In this document: piece after piece, positions 1 to 6,788 of the stretch | How positions within the stretch are numbered: position 1 is the stretch's first letter | Layout of the letters: each line of letters starts with the position of its first letter | Assembly (NCBI GenBank): GCA_028712045.1 | Contig: JAQTRA010000007.1 | Span: forward strand, 1 to 20,612 | DNA from: Candidatus Omnitrophota bacterium | GTDB lineage: Bacteria > Omnitrophota > Koll11 > Gygaellales > Profunditerraquicolaceae | DNA length: 20,612 nt | Direction: 5' to 3' | Translations under genes and position numbers: made by a program | Notes under the pieces: generated by a model | What the model was told of the DNA's origin: nothing | The model's database searches: none | What the model saw: the letters and a program-made list of their open reading frames with translations, nothing else

Positions 1-761
1 CCCAAACTTCCAAAGGCACAAAAGTTTTTGCGGTAACCGGAAAAGTCAAAAATTCAGGGTTAGTGGAAATTGCCATGGGCGCAACCTTAAGAGAGATGGT
101 CGTGGATATTTGCGGTGGCACGCTTTCCGGCAAGCCGATTAAAGCCGTGCAAACCGGCGGGCCTTCCGGAGGGGTAATCCCTAAGGAACTTTTAGATACA
201 CCGGTGGACTATGAAAATCTGCAAAAATTAGGTTCAATTATGGGTTCCGGCGGGATGATTGTTATGGATGACGATGATTGTATGGTGGATATCCCTAAGT
301 TTTATTTAGGTTTCTGCGTGGAAGAATCCTGCGGCAAATGCGCGCCTTGCCGGATCGGTGGTTTTCAAATGCTGGGTTATCTGAAGAAAATATCTGAAGG
401 CAAAGGTAAGCCAGAAGACCTGGTACAGTTAAGAAGGATCTCCCAGGCGATGCAGAAAGCATCATTATGTGGTTTAGGCCAGACTGCCTCAAATCCGGTT
501 CTTTCTACTTTAAAATATTTTGAGCATGAATATAATGAGCATATCGTCAATAAAAGATGCCCGGCCGGAAAATGTAGCAGCCTGATTACTTATAGTATAA
601 TTGAGGATAAATGTAAGCGTTGCGGGATTTGTTTTAATAATTGCCCGGTTAAGGCAATCAGCGGCGGCAAAGAAGAAGGATACTTGATAAACCAGGATAA
701 GTGCACAAAATGTGGCCGGTGTTTTGATGTTTGTAAATTTAAAGCAATCAACAAAAAATAA
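1..761 (+). CDS. hydB: NuoF-like beta subunit of bifurcating [FeFe] hydrogenase (5'-truncated)
   Basis: The reading frame is open to the left edge (first full codon at position 3), so this is the C-terminal part of a longer protein and the start is outside the window. Visible parts in order: the end of the SLBB-type region (sequence like GKVKNSGLVE near 39-68), the NuoF [4Fe-4S] motif ESCGKCAPCRIG (Cys codons at 330, 339, 348) with the fourth Cys in SLCGLG at 468, and a C-terminal two-cluster ferredoxin domain with CKRCGICFNNCP and CTKCGRCFDVCK. NuoF proteins with an appended 2[4Fe-4S] domain are typical of HydB/HndC subunits, which bind FMN and NADH and split electrons between NAD and ferredoxin; the FMN/NADH-binding part lies upstream and is not seen. 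Only 2 nt separate it from hydA. A formate dehydrogenase beta subunit has a similar layout, but the next gene favours hydrogenase. Confidence 0.93.
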   Translation, partial: QTSKGTKVFAVTGKVKNSGLVEIAMGATLREMVVDICGGTLSGKPIKAVQTGGPSGGVIPKELLDTPVDYENLQKLGSIMGSGGMIVMDDDDCMVDIPKFYLGFCVEESCGKCAPCRIGGFQMLGYLKKISEGKGKPEDLVQLRRISQAMQKASLCGLGQTASNPVLSTLKYFEHEYNEHIVNKRCPAGKCSSLITYSIIEDKCKRCGICFNNCPVKAISGGKEEGYLINQDKCTKCGRCFDVCKFKAINKK

Positions 762-763
762 AT

Positions 764-2515
764 ATGGCAAAAATAATTAAAGCAAAAATTAACGGTATTT
801 TATTAAGAGTAGAAGAGGGCACGACTATTTTAGAGGCAGCTAAAAGAGTACAGATAAAAATACCCACTCTCTGTAAGCATCCGGATCTGCCGGCTTCGGC
901 ATCCTGCGGTATCTGTATTGTTAAAAATAAAGGTTCGCAGAAGATGTTGCGTTCCTGCTGCACGCCGCTGGATGAAGGCATGGATATAATCACTCATGAC
1001 CCGGAGATTGTCGAAATCCGCAGGACAGTAATTGAACTCATTCTTTCTAATCATCCCAATGATTGCCTTAAATGTGGCAGGAATAACCAGTGTGAATTGC
1101 AAAAACTTACCGCGGATTTCGGAATTAAAGAGGAATCTTTCCCGCAATTTTTAAGAGACCTGCCGATAGATACTTCCACTAAGGCGGTTGACCTTGATCC
1201 GAAAAAATGTATTCTCTGCGGCAGATGCGTGCATGTTTGCCAGGAATCTCAGGATGTTTGGGCTTTGTCGTTTTTGGAAAGAGGGATGAAGACGCGTATT
1301 TCTCCTGCCGGAGATATTCAGTTAGCTGACTCTCCTTGTGTGCGTTGCGGCCAGTGTTCAGCGCATTGCCCTACCGGAGCTTTTGTGGAACAGGACCATA
1401 CCGCGGCTGCCTGGAAAGCATTGCAGGACCCGGATAAATATTGCGTAGTGCAGATTGCCCCGGCGGTAAGGGTTTCTATCGGTGAGGCATTTGGTTATGT
1501 CGGTAAAAATTTTACCAAAAAACTTTATGCTTTATTAAGGCGTTTAGGATTTCACGCGGTTTTTGATACTTCTTTTGCTGCGGATGTTACGATTATGGAA
1601 GAGGCCAGTGAATTTGAGGAAAGATTATTACACGGTAACCGGCCGCTGCCCTTGATTACTTCCTGCTGCCCTTCCTGGGTAGATTTTATGGAAAAATTTT
1701 ATCCGGATATGATTGATCATTTTTCTTCTTGTAAATCTCCGCATGAAATTTTGGGTGTACTTTCTAAGACTTATTATGCCGAAAAAAATAAAATTGATTC
1801 GGCTAAAATAGCCATGATTTCGATTATGCCTTGTACGGCTAAAAAATATGAAATTACCCGGAATGCCGAGATGTCCGCTTCCGGTTTTCAGGATATTGAT
1901 ACCGTCCTGTGCACCCGGGAGTTAGTCCGGATGATTAAGCAGGCCGGAATTGATTTTGATACCCTGCCGGATGAAGAGTGCGATAGTATTTTAGGTGAAT
2001 ATGCCGGAGCAGGAGTTATTTTTGGTTCTACCGGCGGAGTAATGGAAGCAGCATTAAGGACGGCGCATTATTTTGTCACGGGTAAGGAGTTAAAGAATGT
2101 GGAGTTTGAAAGTGTCCGTGGCTTAAAAGGGGTTAAGGAAACTGAGATTGAAATTAGCGGCAAGAAACTTAAGATTGCTATTGCTCACGGATTGGGTAAT
2201 GTGGAGTATATTTTGAATAAAGTACGTGAGGCTAAAGCTAATAATAAAGAGATGCCCTATCATTTTATTGAAGTAATGGCTTGCCCGGGAGGCTGTGTGG
2301 GCGGAGGCGGGCAGCCTTATATGGTTACCGATGAATTAAGGATTAAAAGGGCGCAGGCTTTATATCAAGATGATGAGCAAAAGCAGGTGCGTTGCAGCCA
2401 TCAGAATCCTTACATAAAAAGAATTTATAAGGAATTTTTAGGCAAGCCTTTAAGCGAGAAGTCGGAAAAACTTCTGCATGTGCATTATAAGGCTCGGCCG
2501 ATTTACGCAAAATAA
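764..2515 (+). CDS. hydA: [FeFe] hydrogenase catalytic subunit
   Basis: This 583-residue cytoplasmic enzyme interconverts protons plus electrons and H2. Domains in order: N-terminal [2Fe-2S] ferredoxin (C37, C48, C51, C65 or C66), His-ligated [4Fe-4S] cluster (H97, C101, C104, C110), two [4Fe-4S] clusters (CILCGRCVHVCQE and CVRCGQCSAHCP), then the H-cluster domain. All three H-cluster signatures are intact: TSCCPSW (C301 the proton-transfer Cys, C302 a ligand), MPCTAKKYE (C357) and EVMACPGGCVGGGGQP (C507, C511). A small-subunit-type tail ends in LLHVHY. The length and cluster layout match the CpI-like modular class. Its position straight after a NuoF-like gene points to the trimeric or tetrameric NAD/ferredoxin bifurcating type, although the catalytic subunit alone does not prove bifurcation. 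The ATG is 2 nt after the hydB stop with no strong ribosome binding site, suggesting translational coupling. Confidence 0.97.
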   Translation: MAKIIKAKINGILLRVEEGTTILEAAKRVQIKIPTLCKHPDLPASASCGICIVKNKGSQKMLRSCCTPLDEGMDIITHDPEIVEIRRTVIELILSNHPNDCLKCGRNNQCELQKLTADFGIKEESFPQFLRDLPIDTSTKAVDLDPKKCILCGRCVHVCQESQDVWALSFLERGMKTRISPAGDIQLADSPCVRCGQCSAHCPTGAFVEQDHTAAAWKALQDPDKYCVVQIAPAVRVSIGEAFGYVGKNFTKKLYALLRRLGFHAVFDTSFAADVTIMEEASEFEERLLHGNRPLPLITSCCPSWVDFMEKFYPDMIDHFSSCKSPHEILGVLSKTYYAEKNKIDSAKIAMISIMPCTAKKYEITRNAEMSASGFQDIDTVLCTRELVRMIKQAGIDFDTLPDEECDSILGEYAGAGVIFGSTGGVMEAALRTAHYFVTGKELKNVEFESVRGLKGVKETEIEISGKKLKIAIAHGLGNVEYILNKVREAKANNKEMPYHFIEVMACPGGCVGGGGQPYMVTDELRIKRAQALYQDDEQKQVRCSHQNPYIKRIYKEFLGKPLSEKSEKLLHVHYKARPIYAK

Positions 2516-2532
2516 GATAGTAAATAATAGCA

Positions 2533-2605
2533 AATCCTGCGGTAAGGAGTTTTACTCTGAATCCAAGGGGGATAAATTTCAAAATCCCAACCTTTCTGCA
2601 GGATT
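2533..2605 (+). promoter_or_regulatory. Candidate structured RNA element ahead of the hydrogenase regulator
   Basis: The outer pairing 2533-2542 with 2596-2605 encloses two small hairpins: GAGT/ACTC (2547-2550 with 2554-2557) and ATCC/GGAT (2561-2564 with 2570-2573). It also encloses the 5' arm of the terminator at 2581-2593. The outer pair therefore interlocks with the terminator stem. The layout resembles a cis-acting attenuator or riboswitch-like leader, but I do not recognise a named class, and no ligand can be suggested from the sequence. It may simply be the 3' untranslated region of hydA with a complex terminator. Confidence 0.4.
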
Positions 2606-2630
2606 GCTCCTCAGCCAGGTTGGGATTTTT
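2581..2630 (+). terminator. Intrinsic terminator downstream of hydA, with pairing partner upstream
   Basis: A perfect 13-bp stem (2581-2593 with 2617-2629) is followed by a T run ending at 2630. The 23-nt loop is unusually long. Its sequence CTGCAGGATT (2596-2605) can pair with AATCCTGCGG (2533-2542), giving ten pairs with one G-U, so the loop may be captured by the RNA upstream as a pseudoknot or competing fold. It can end the hydBA transcript or control read-through into the regulator and maturase genes. The stem is seen directly; regulation is inferred. Confidence 0.8.
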
Positions 2631-2637
2631 ACTTAAC

Positions 2638-2692
2638 GGGGACGTGCTAAAAAGGGACACCCTTGAAGGGTGTCCCCTCGGAGGACGTCCCC
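2638..2692. repeat. Nested inverted repeat of GGGGAC type (REP-like)
   Basis: The outer arms GGGGACGT (2638-2645) and ACGTCCCC (2685-2692) are perfectly complementary. Inside lies a second stem, GGGACACCC (2654-2662) with GGGTGTCCC (2668-2676), around a TTGAA loop. The element is much more GC-rich than its surroundings and codes for nothing. Its form recalls palindromic REP elements mobilised by REP-associated tyrosine transposases, but no such transposase is in the window and genome-wide copy number cannot be seen. It lies just upstream of the regulator's ribosome binding site and could influence its expression. Confidence 0.6.
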
Positions 2693-2710
2693 ATAAATAA
2701 GGAGGGGAAG

Positions 2711-2962
2711 ATGGAGAAACGGTTAGGATTTGTGGGGGTAATTATTCATAATCGCAAAAAAGCTGCGCCGCTGGTCAACAATGTCTTGACGGAATTCGGG
2801 GAATTAATTATCGGCCGGATGGGGATTCCGCATGTAAAAAAAGAGCTTAGTGTAATTGTTTTAATTGTGAATGCCAATACCGATGGATTAGGTGCTTTAA
2901 CCGGCAAATTGGGTAAGATAAGCGGAGTTTCAGTAAAATCTGCTCTAAGTAAAGCAGAATAA
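2711..2962 (+). CDS. TM1266-type iron-only hydrogenase system regulator
   Basis: This is an 83-residue protein. The ATG at 2711 is chosen because GGAGGGG lies directly upstream (2701-2707); the same frame could extend to a TTG at 2663, but that lies inside the palindromic repeat and adds an unlikely N-terminus. The sequence (KRLGFVGVIIHNRKKAAPLV, then IIGRMGIPHVKKELSVIVLI and LGKISGVSVKS) fits the small ACT-like fold of the TM1266 family, which occurs beside [FeFe] hydrogenase maturation genes and is described as a putative hydrogenase regulator. No separate DNA-binding helix-turn-helix is visible, so a ligand-sensing or protein-binding role is equally possible. It sits between hydA and hydG, 2 nt before the hydG start, consistent with co-expression with the maturases. 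The family assignment is from recognition of the pattern and gene context. Confidence 0.85.
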   Translation: MEKRLGFVGVIIHNRKKAAPLVNNVLTEFGELIIGRMGIPHVKKELSVIVLIVNANTDGLGALTGKLGKISGVSVKSALSKAE

Positions 2963-2964
2963 AT

Positions 2965-4353
2965 ATGAAATATATTAATGCAGAAAAAATAAATAATTTA
3001 TTGGTTGATGCAAATAAGGTTGGTAGCCGCTCGCTGGATCTTATTTTAGATAAGGCAAAATCGCTGCAACGTTTAACTTTGAATGAGTCTGCGGCCTTGC
3101 TTTCAGTTAAAGACCCGGAAGATATCCAGAAAATATTCAGCGCCGCCAGTTTTGTTAAAGATGCCATCTATGGTAGAAGGGTAGTGCTTTTTGCCCCTCT
3201 TTATATCAGTAATCTTTGCGCCAACAACTGCCTTTATTGCGCGTTTAAGTCAGATAATCTATTAATTAAACGCCGGGCGCTGGCTGTTTCGGAAATTAAT
3301 ACGCAAACCGAGTGGTTGCTTGGCCGCGGGCATAAACGAATACTTATGGTTTGCGGTGAGGATGCTCCGGACAATAAATCCAATATAGATTATTATACCG
3401 AAGCAGTTGCAGCAGTATATTCGGCAAAAGTCGGCAAGAATAAAATTAAAAGGGTTAATGTTAATTGCGCTCCGCTAAGCGTTAATGAATTTAAGCAGCT
3501 TAAAGCCAGTGGTATTGGCACGTATCAAATTTTTCAGGAGACATATCATCAGGGTACTTATTTGCATATGCATCCGGCCGGCCCGAAAAGCGATCCGGAT
3601 AACCGCCTGGATGCAGTTGACCGGGCATTTAGTGCCGGAATAGATGATATCGGTATTGGCGCTCTTTTTGGTTTATATGACTGGCAATTTGAAACCTTAG
3701 GGTTGCTTTCGCATGTCCAGCATATGGAGGAGAAATTTAATGTCGGCCCGCATACAATATCGGTGCCGCGCATTGAGCCGGCAGAGGGCGCTAAGCTTTC
3801 TTTTAATCCTCCGCACAAGATTTCAGATGAAGATTTTAAAAAAGTAGTCGCGGTTTTAAGGCTTTCAGTGCCGTATACCGGAATAATTATGTCTACGCGC
3901 GAGAATGCGCTAATGCGGGATGAGCTTTTAAGCCTGGGGGTTTCTCAGGTTAGCGCTGAATCAAATACATCTCCCGGCGGTTATTCCGACGAAAATATAG
4001 AACAGGCAGGCGGCCAGTTTTCTCTCGGTGACCATCGTAGCCTGGACCAGATCGTGGGAAGTTTGATCGCCCATGATTATATTCCTAGTTTTTGCGCTGC
4101 TTGTTATCGCATGGCTCGCACCGGAGAGGCTTTTATGCAGATGGCTATTCCCGGGACGATCAAAGGTAAATGCAGCATGAACGCTTTGATTACTTTACAA
4201 GAATATCTTGATGATTTTGCTTCCAAACCGGTAAAGGATGCCGGTTATAAAATGATCGCGCGTTATTTTAAACAGCTTGCGCCGCTTGAGCAGGATAAGT
4301 TAAAAATTTTCTTTGCGCATGTTGCCGATGGAACCCGGGATGAGTATGTCTAA
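2965..4353 (+). CDS. hydG: [FeFe] hydrogenase H-cluster maturase HydG (tyrosine lyase, radical SAM)
   Basis: This 462-residue radical SAM enzyme cleaves tyrosine to p-cresol and a fragment that yields the CO and CN ligands of the H-cluster iron, delivered as an Fe(CO)2CN-cysteine synthon. The radical SAM motif is CANNCLYC (C85, C89, C92; CX3CX2C). The second, auxiliary cluster motif is intact at the C-terminus: C377, C380 and C403, exactly CX2CX22C, which separates HydG from the related thiamine enzyme ThiH. The core includes MVCGEDAPDN and VPRIEPAEGA, and the length is normal for the family. It begins 2 nt after the regulator gene and its 3' end overlaps the start of hydE. All residues needed for both clusters are present, so a working enzyme is expected. 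Confidence 0.97.
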   Translation: MKYINAEKINNLLVDANKVGSRSLDLILDKAKSLQRLTLNESAALLSVKDPEDIQKIFSAASFVKDAIYGRRVVLFAPLYISNLCANNCLYCAFKSDNLLIKRRALAVSEINTQTEWLLGRGHKRILMVCGEDAPDNKSNIDYYTEAVAAVYSAKVGKNKIKRVNVNCAPLSVNEFKQLKASGIGTYQIFQETYHQGTYLHMHPAGPKSDPDNRLDAVDRAFSAGIDDIGIGALFGLYDWQFETLGLLSHVQHMEEKFNVGPHTISVPRIEPAEGAKLSFNPPHKISDEDFKKVVAVLRLSVPYTGIIMSTRENALMRDELLSLGVSQVSAESNTSPGGYSDENIEQAGGQFSLGDHRSLDQIVGSLIAHDYIPSFCAACYRMARTGEAFMQMAIPGTIKGKCSMNALITLQEYLDDFASKPVKDAGYKMIARYFKQLAPLEQDKLKIFFAHVADGTRDEYV

Positions 4354-5410
4354 ATTAACCAAGCTTTTAGATAAAATTTATGCAGCTTCTTTACCAGAGC
4401 TTAAGGATTTAGAGAAGGTTTTATCATTGAGCGGGCAGGAAGAATTAAACGAATTATTTTCTTTCGCCGATAGCGTAAGAAATAAGTTTTGCGGTGATGG
4501 GATTATTTTGCGCGGAATAATCGAATTTTCCAGTTTTTGCGTCCAGGAGTGTTTTTACTGCGGTTTAAATAAGCATAACCGTAAATTAGAGCGTTACCGG
4601 ATGAATAAAGATGAATTGCTTAAAGCAATTGAATATCTTGTTGCTTGTAATATTAAAACTGTAGTTTTGCAGTCCGGAGAGGATAAGAGTTTGGATGTTT
4701 TATGGCTTAAAAATATTATTTCAGAGGTAAAATCCAGGTTTGACTTAGCTATTACTCTTTCTCTGGGCGAAAGATGCGCCGATGACTACCGAATTTGGAA
4801 GCAGGCCGGAGCAGACAGGTATTTATTAAAGATAGAAACTTCCGATGGCCAATTATATTCATCGATGCATCCGGAAATGAATTTTAAGCAACGCCTGGAT
4901 TGTTTGGATGTTTTACGCAAATTAGGTTATCAGGTTGGTTCGGGTAATATTATCGGGCTGCCCGGCCAAACTTTAAAAACAATTGCCCAGGATATTTTAT
5001 TTTTTAAGCGCAATGATTTTGATATGATCGGTATCGGCCCGTTTATTCCGCATCAGGATACCCAGTTTGCCAGCCAGCAAAGAGGCGATGCCGCGCTTAC
5101 TTTAAAAACAATTGCTCTTACGCGCATCGTTACTAAAAATGCGCATATCCCTGCGACAACTGCTCTGGGAAGCCTGGATAAAGATTATCGGTCAGATGGT
5201 TTAAAATGCGGGGCAAATGTTTTAATGCCGAATTTTACTCCGCAGCCGTATCGCAAGCTTTATGAGATATACCCGCAAAAAAAATGCGTTGATGAACCAG
5301 TGGGGGCTTGTAATTTTTGCATGGATGAGCTGGCTAAGGATTTAGGCAGGTATATTGATTATTCCAAAGCAGATTCATTAAAAGAGAGAAGGGTTAATCT
5401 AAATGTATAA
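4340..5410 (+). CDS. hydE: [FeFe] hydrogenase H-cluster maturase HydE (radical SAM)
   Basis: This 356-residue radical SAM enzyme acts after HydG on the Fe(CO)2CN-cysteine synthon in assembly of the diiron subcluster. The SAM-cluster motif is CVQECFYC (C67, C71, C74 counted from the chosen start). A C-terminal CX7CX2C set (CVDEPVGACNFC) matches the optional second cluster site known from Thermotoga HydE, which many homologues lack. The frame stays open to a TTG at 4313, but ATG at 4340 is preferred, with ATG 4346 as an alternative, because it gives the usual family length and a start that overlaps the hydG stop (4351-4353), typical of coupled translation. The gene ends in an 8-nt overlap with hydF. 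Confidence 0.95.
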   Translation: MSMSKLTKLLDKIYAASLPELKDLEKVLSLSGQEELNELFSFADSVRNKFCGDGIILRGIIEFSSFCVQECFYCGLNKHNRKLERYRMNKDELLKAIEYLVACNIKTVVLQSGEDKSLDVLWLKNIISEVKSRFDLAITLSLGERCADDYRIWKQAGADRYLLKIETSDGQLYSSMHPEMNFKQRLDCLDVLRKLGYQVGSGNIIGLPGQTLKTIAQDILFFKRNDFDMIGIGPFIPHQDTQFASQQRGDAALTLKTIALTRIVTKNAHIPATTALGSLDKDYRSDGLKCGANVLMPNFTPQPYRKLYEIYPQKKCVDEPVGACNFCMDELAKDLGRYIDYSKADSLKERRVNLNV

Positions 5411-6626
5411 AACACCGGCAAGTAACAGGTTACATATCGGAATATTCGGCAAGAGAAATACCGGAAAATCCAGCCTGATCAATGCAATTACCGGCCAGGA
5501 TACGGCAATTGTTTCCGCGGTCGCCGGGACAACCACAGATCCGGTTTATAAGGCGATGGAGATTTTACCCATTGGCCCGTGTATGTTAATTGATACCGCT
5601 GGTATTGATGACGAAGGTATTCTGGGAGAAGAGCGGGTTAAGCGGAGTTTAGTGGTATTAAGAAAATCAGACCTCGGGTTGATTGTAGTCCAACCGGATA
5701 CAATAATTGATAATTTTGAAGCAGAGTTGGTGGAAACATTTAAAAATAAAAAATTGCCGTTTTTATTTGTAATTAATAAATGTGAGTTAGCTGGTATTTC
5801 TGCGCAGGATTATTTAGAAAAGCACAATCTTGCGTTTATAAAAATAAGTTCTAAAACAAAACAAGGTATTGAGGAATTAAAAAATAAAATTATGCAGCTG
5901 GCGCCCGGGCATTGGTCTCCTATTCCTTTAATCGGAGATATAATTAAAGCTAAGGACCTGGTGATTTTGGTTTGTCCCATTGATAGCGCTATGCCGCAGG
6001 GTCGGCTTATTCTGCCTCAGGTGCAAGTGATGCGCGACTGCTTGGATAATTCTGCTATGGCTTTAGTTACTAAAGAAACTGAATTATTAGATTGCCTTAA
6101 AGCGTTAAAAGCAAAACCGAAGTTAGTGATTACCGATTCACAGGTTTTTGAAGATGTGCGCGATATGCTGCCAACGGATATTGCCTTAACATCTTTCTCT
6201 ACTGTTTTTGCGCGGCACAAGGGAGACCTGAATGCGTATATTCAGGGAGTGTATGCTTTAGAAAAATTAATCGATGGAGATGAAATTTTAATTGCTGAGG
6301 CCTGTACGCATCATGTCCAACCGGAAGACATCGGCCGCACAAAAATTCCAACCTGGTTGTTGAATTATACCAAAAAAAACCTGCATTATGAAGTAACTGC
6401 CGGTGGAGATTTTCTGGAAGATTTAAGCCGGTATAAACTTATTATTTCTTGTGGAGGCTGCATGGTTAATCGAGCTGAAATTATGTACCGTATTAAAAAA
6501 GCTAAGGAAGCAAATGTCCCGATTACTAATTATGGCGTACTTATGGCTTATCTTTCCGGAATTCTCAAGCGGGTAATCTCTCCTTTTAAAGATGGTTTGG
6601 TAAAGCTAGATATACTAAGCGATTAA
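5403..6626 (+). CDS. hydF: [FeFe] hydrogenase H-cluster maturation GTPase and scaffold HydF
   Basis: This 407-residue protein is the scaffold that receives the diiron precursor made by HydG and HydE and hands it to HydA. The N-terminal GTPase domain has the Walker A motif GKRNTGKS (G16 to S23), a G2 threonine stretch at TTTDP, G3 DTAG (D64-G67) and G4 NKCE (N125-E128). The C-terminal [4Fe-4S] site is CTH (C301, H303) followed after 46 residues by CGGC (C350, C353), the CXHX46CXXC spacing of the family. The residue before CGGC is Ser rather than the His found in some homologues, so cluster ligation may differ slightly. The ATG overlaps the hydE stop by 8 nt, and this is the last gene of the maturase cluster. 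Confidence 0.96.
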   Translation: MYKTPASNRLHIGIFGKRNTGKSSLINAITGQDTAIVSAVAGTTTDPVYKAMEILPIGPCMLIDTAGIDDEGILGEERVKRSLVVLRKSDLGLIVVQPDTIIDNFEAELVETFKNKKLPFLFVINKCELAGISAQDYLEKHNLAFIKISSKTKQGIEELKNKIMQLAPGHWSPIPLIGDIIKAKDLVILVCPIDSAMPQGRLILPQVQVMRDCLDNSAMALVTKETELLDCLKALKAKPKLVITDSQVFEDVRDMLPTDIALTSFSTVFARHKGDLNAYIQGVYALEKLIDGDEILIAEACTHHVQPEDIGRTKIPTWLLNYTKKNLHYEVTAGGDFLEDLSRYKLIISCGGCMVNRAEIMYRIKKAKEANVPITNYGVLMAYLSGILKRVISPFKDGLVKLDILSD

Positions 6627-6627
6627 C

Positions 6628-6666
6628 CAGTTATTTTAAGTTATTAACTGCAAAAAAGCATTTTTG
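6628..6666 (+). terminator. Weak possible terminator after hydF
   Basis: A 6-bp stem (CAGTTA 6628-6633 with TAACTG 6645-6650) is followed by an A-T hairpin (CAAAAA 6651-6656 with TTTTTG 6661-6666). Neither is GC-rich, so efficient termination is doubtful, but this is the only hairpin signal in the gap before the next promoter. Confidence 0.3.
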
Positions 6667-6688
6667 TATCATCTTGGTACGATTATAC

Positions 6689-6717
6689 TTGACAAATAAT
6701 CCAGGTTATGAAATAAT
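6689..6717 (+). promoter_or_regulatory. Sigma70-like promoter for the two-partner secretion operon
   Basis: A perfect -35 TTGACA (6689-6694), a 17-bp spacer and a -10 AATAAT (6712-6717, five of six consensus bases) lie in an AT-rich gap. The start codon of the first gene is about 70 bp further on, leaving a leader of roughly 65 nt in which I see no clear structure. The remainder of the 162-bp gap after hydF holds only the weak hairpins noted above. Confidence 0.75.
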
Positions 6718-6788
6718 AATACAAATGTTATTAAATTTATTTAATTTTTTTAGGCAAATTTTTATGTGCATAATAATTTCTAAAAAAA

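Noticed and set aside
2533..2630. A named riboswitch class (for example cobalamin, SAM or FMN type)
   Set aside because: I could not match conserved core sequences of known classes, so it is reported only as an unclassified structured element.
2343..2660. Minus-strand frame of 105 codons across the hydA end and the structured gap
   Set aside because: It overlaps hydA and the terminator, has no recognisable motif and is best explained as a shadow of hydA.
2663..2710. N-terminal extension of the TM1266-type regulator from a TTG at 2663
   Set aside because: The codons fall inside the palindromic repeat and between it and the ribosome binding site GGAGGGG, which positions ATG 2711 as the start.
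4313..4339. Earlier TTG start for hydE deep in the hydG frame
   Set aside because: The added residues are not typical of HydE and later ATG codons (4340, 4346) give the normal family length.
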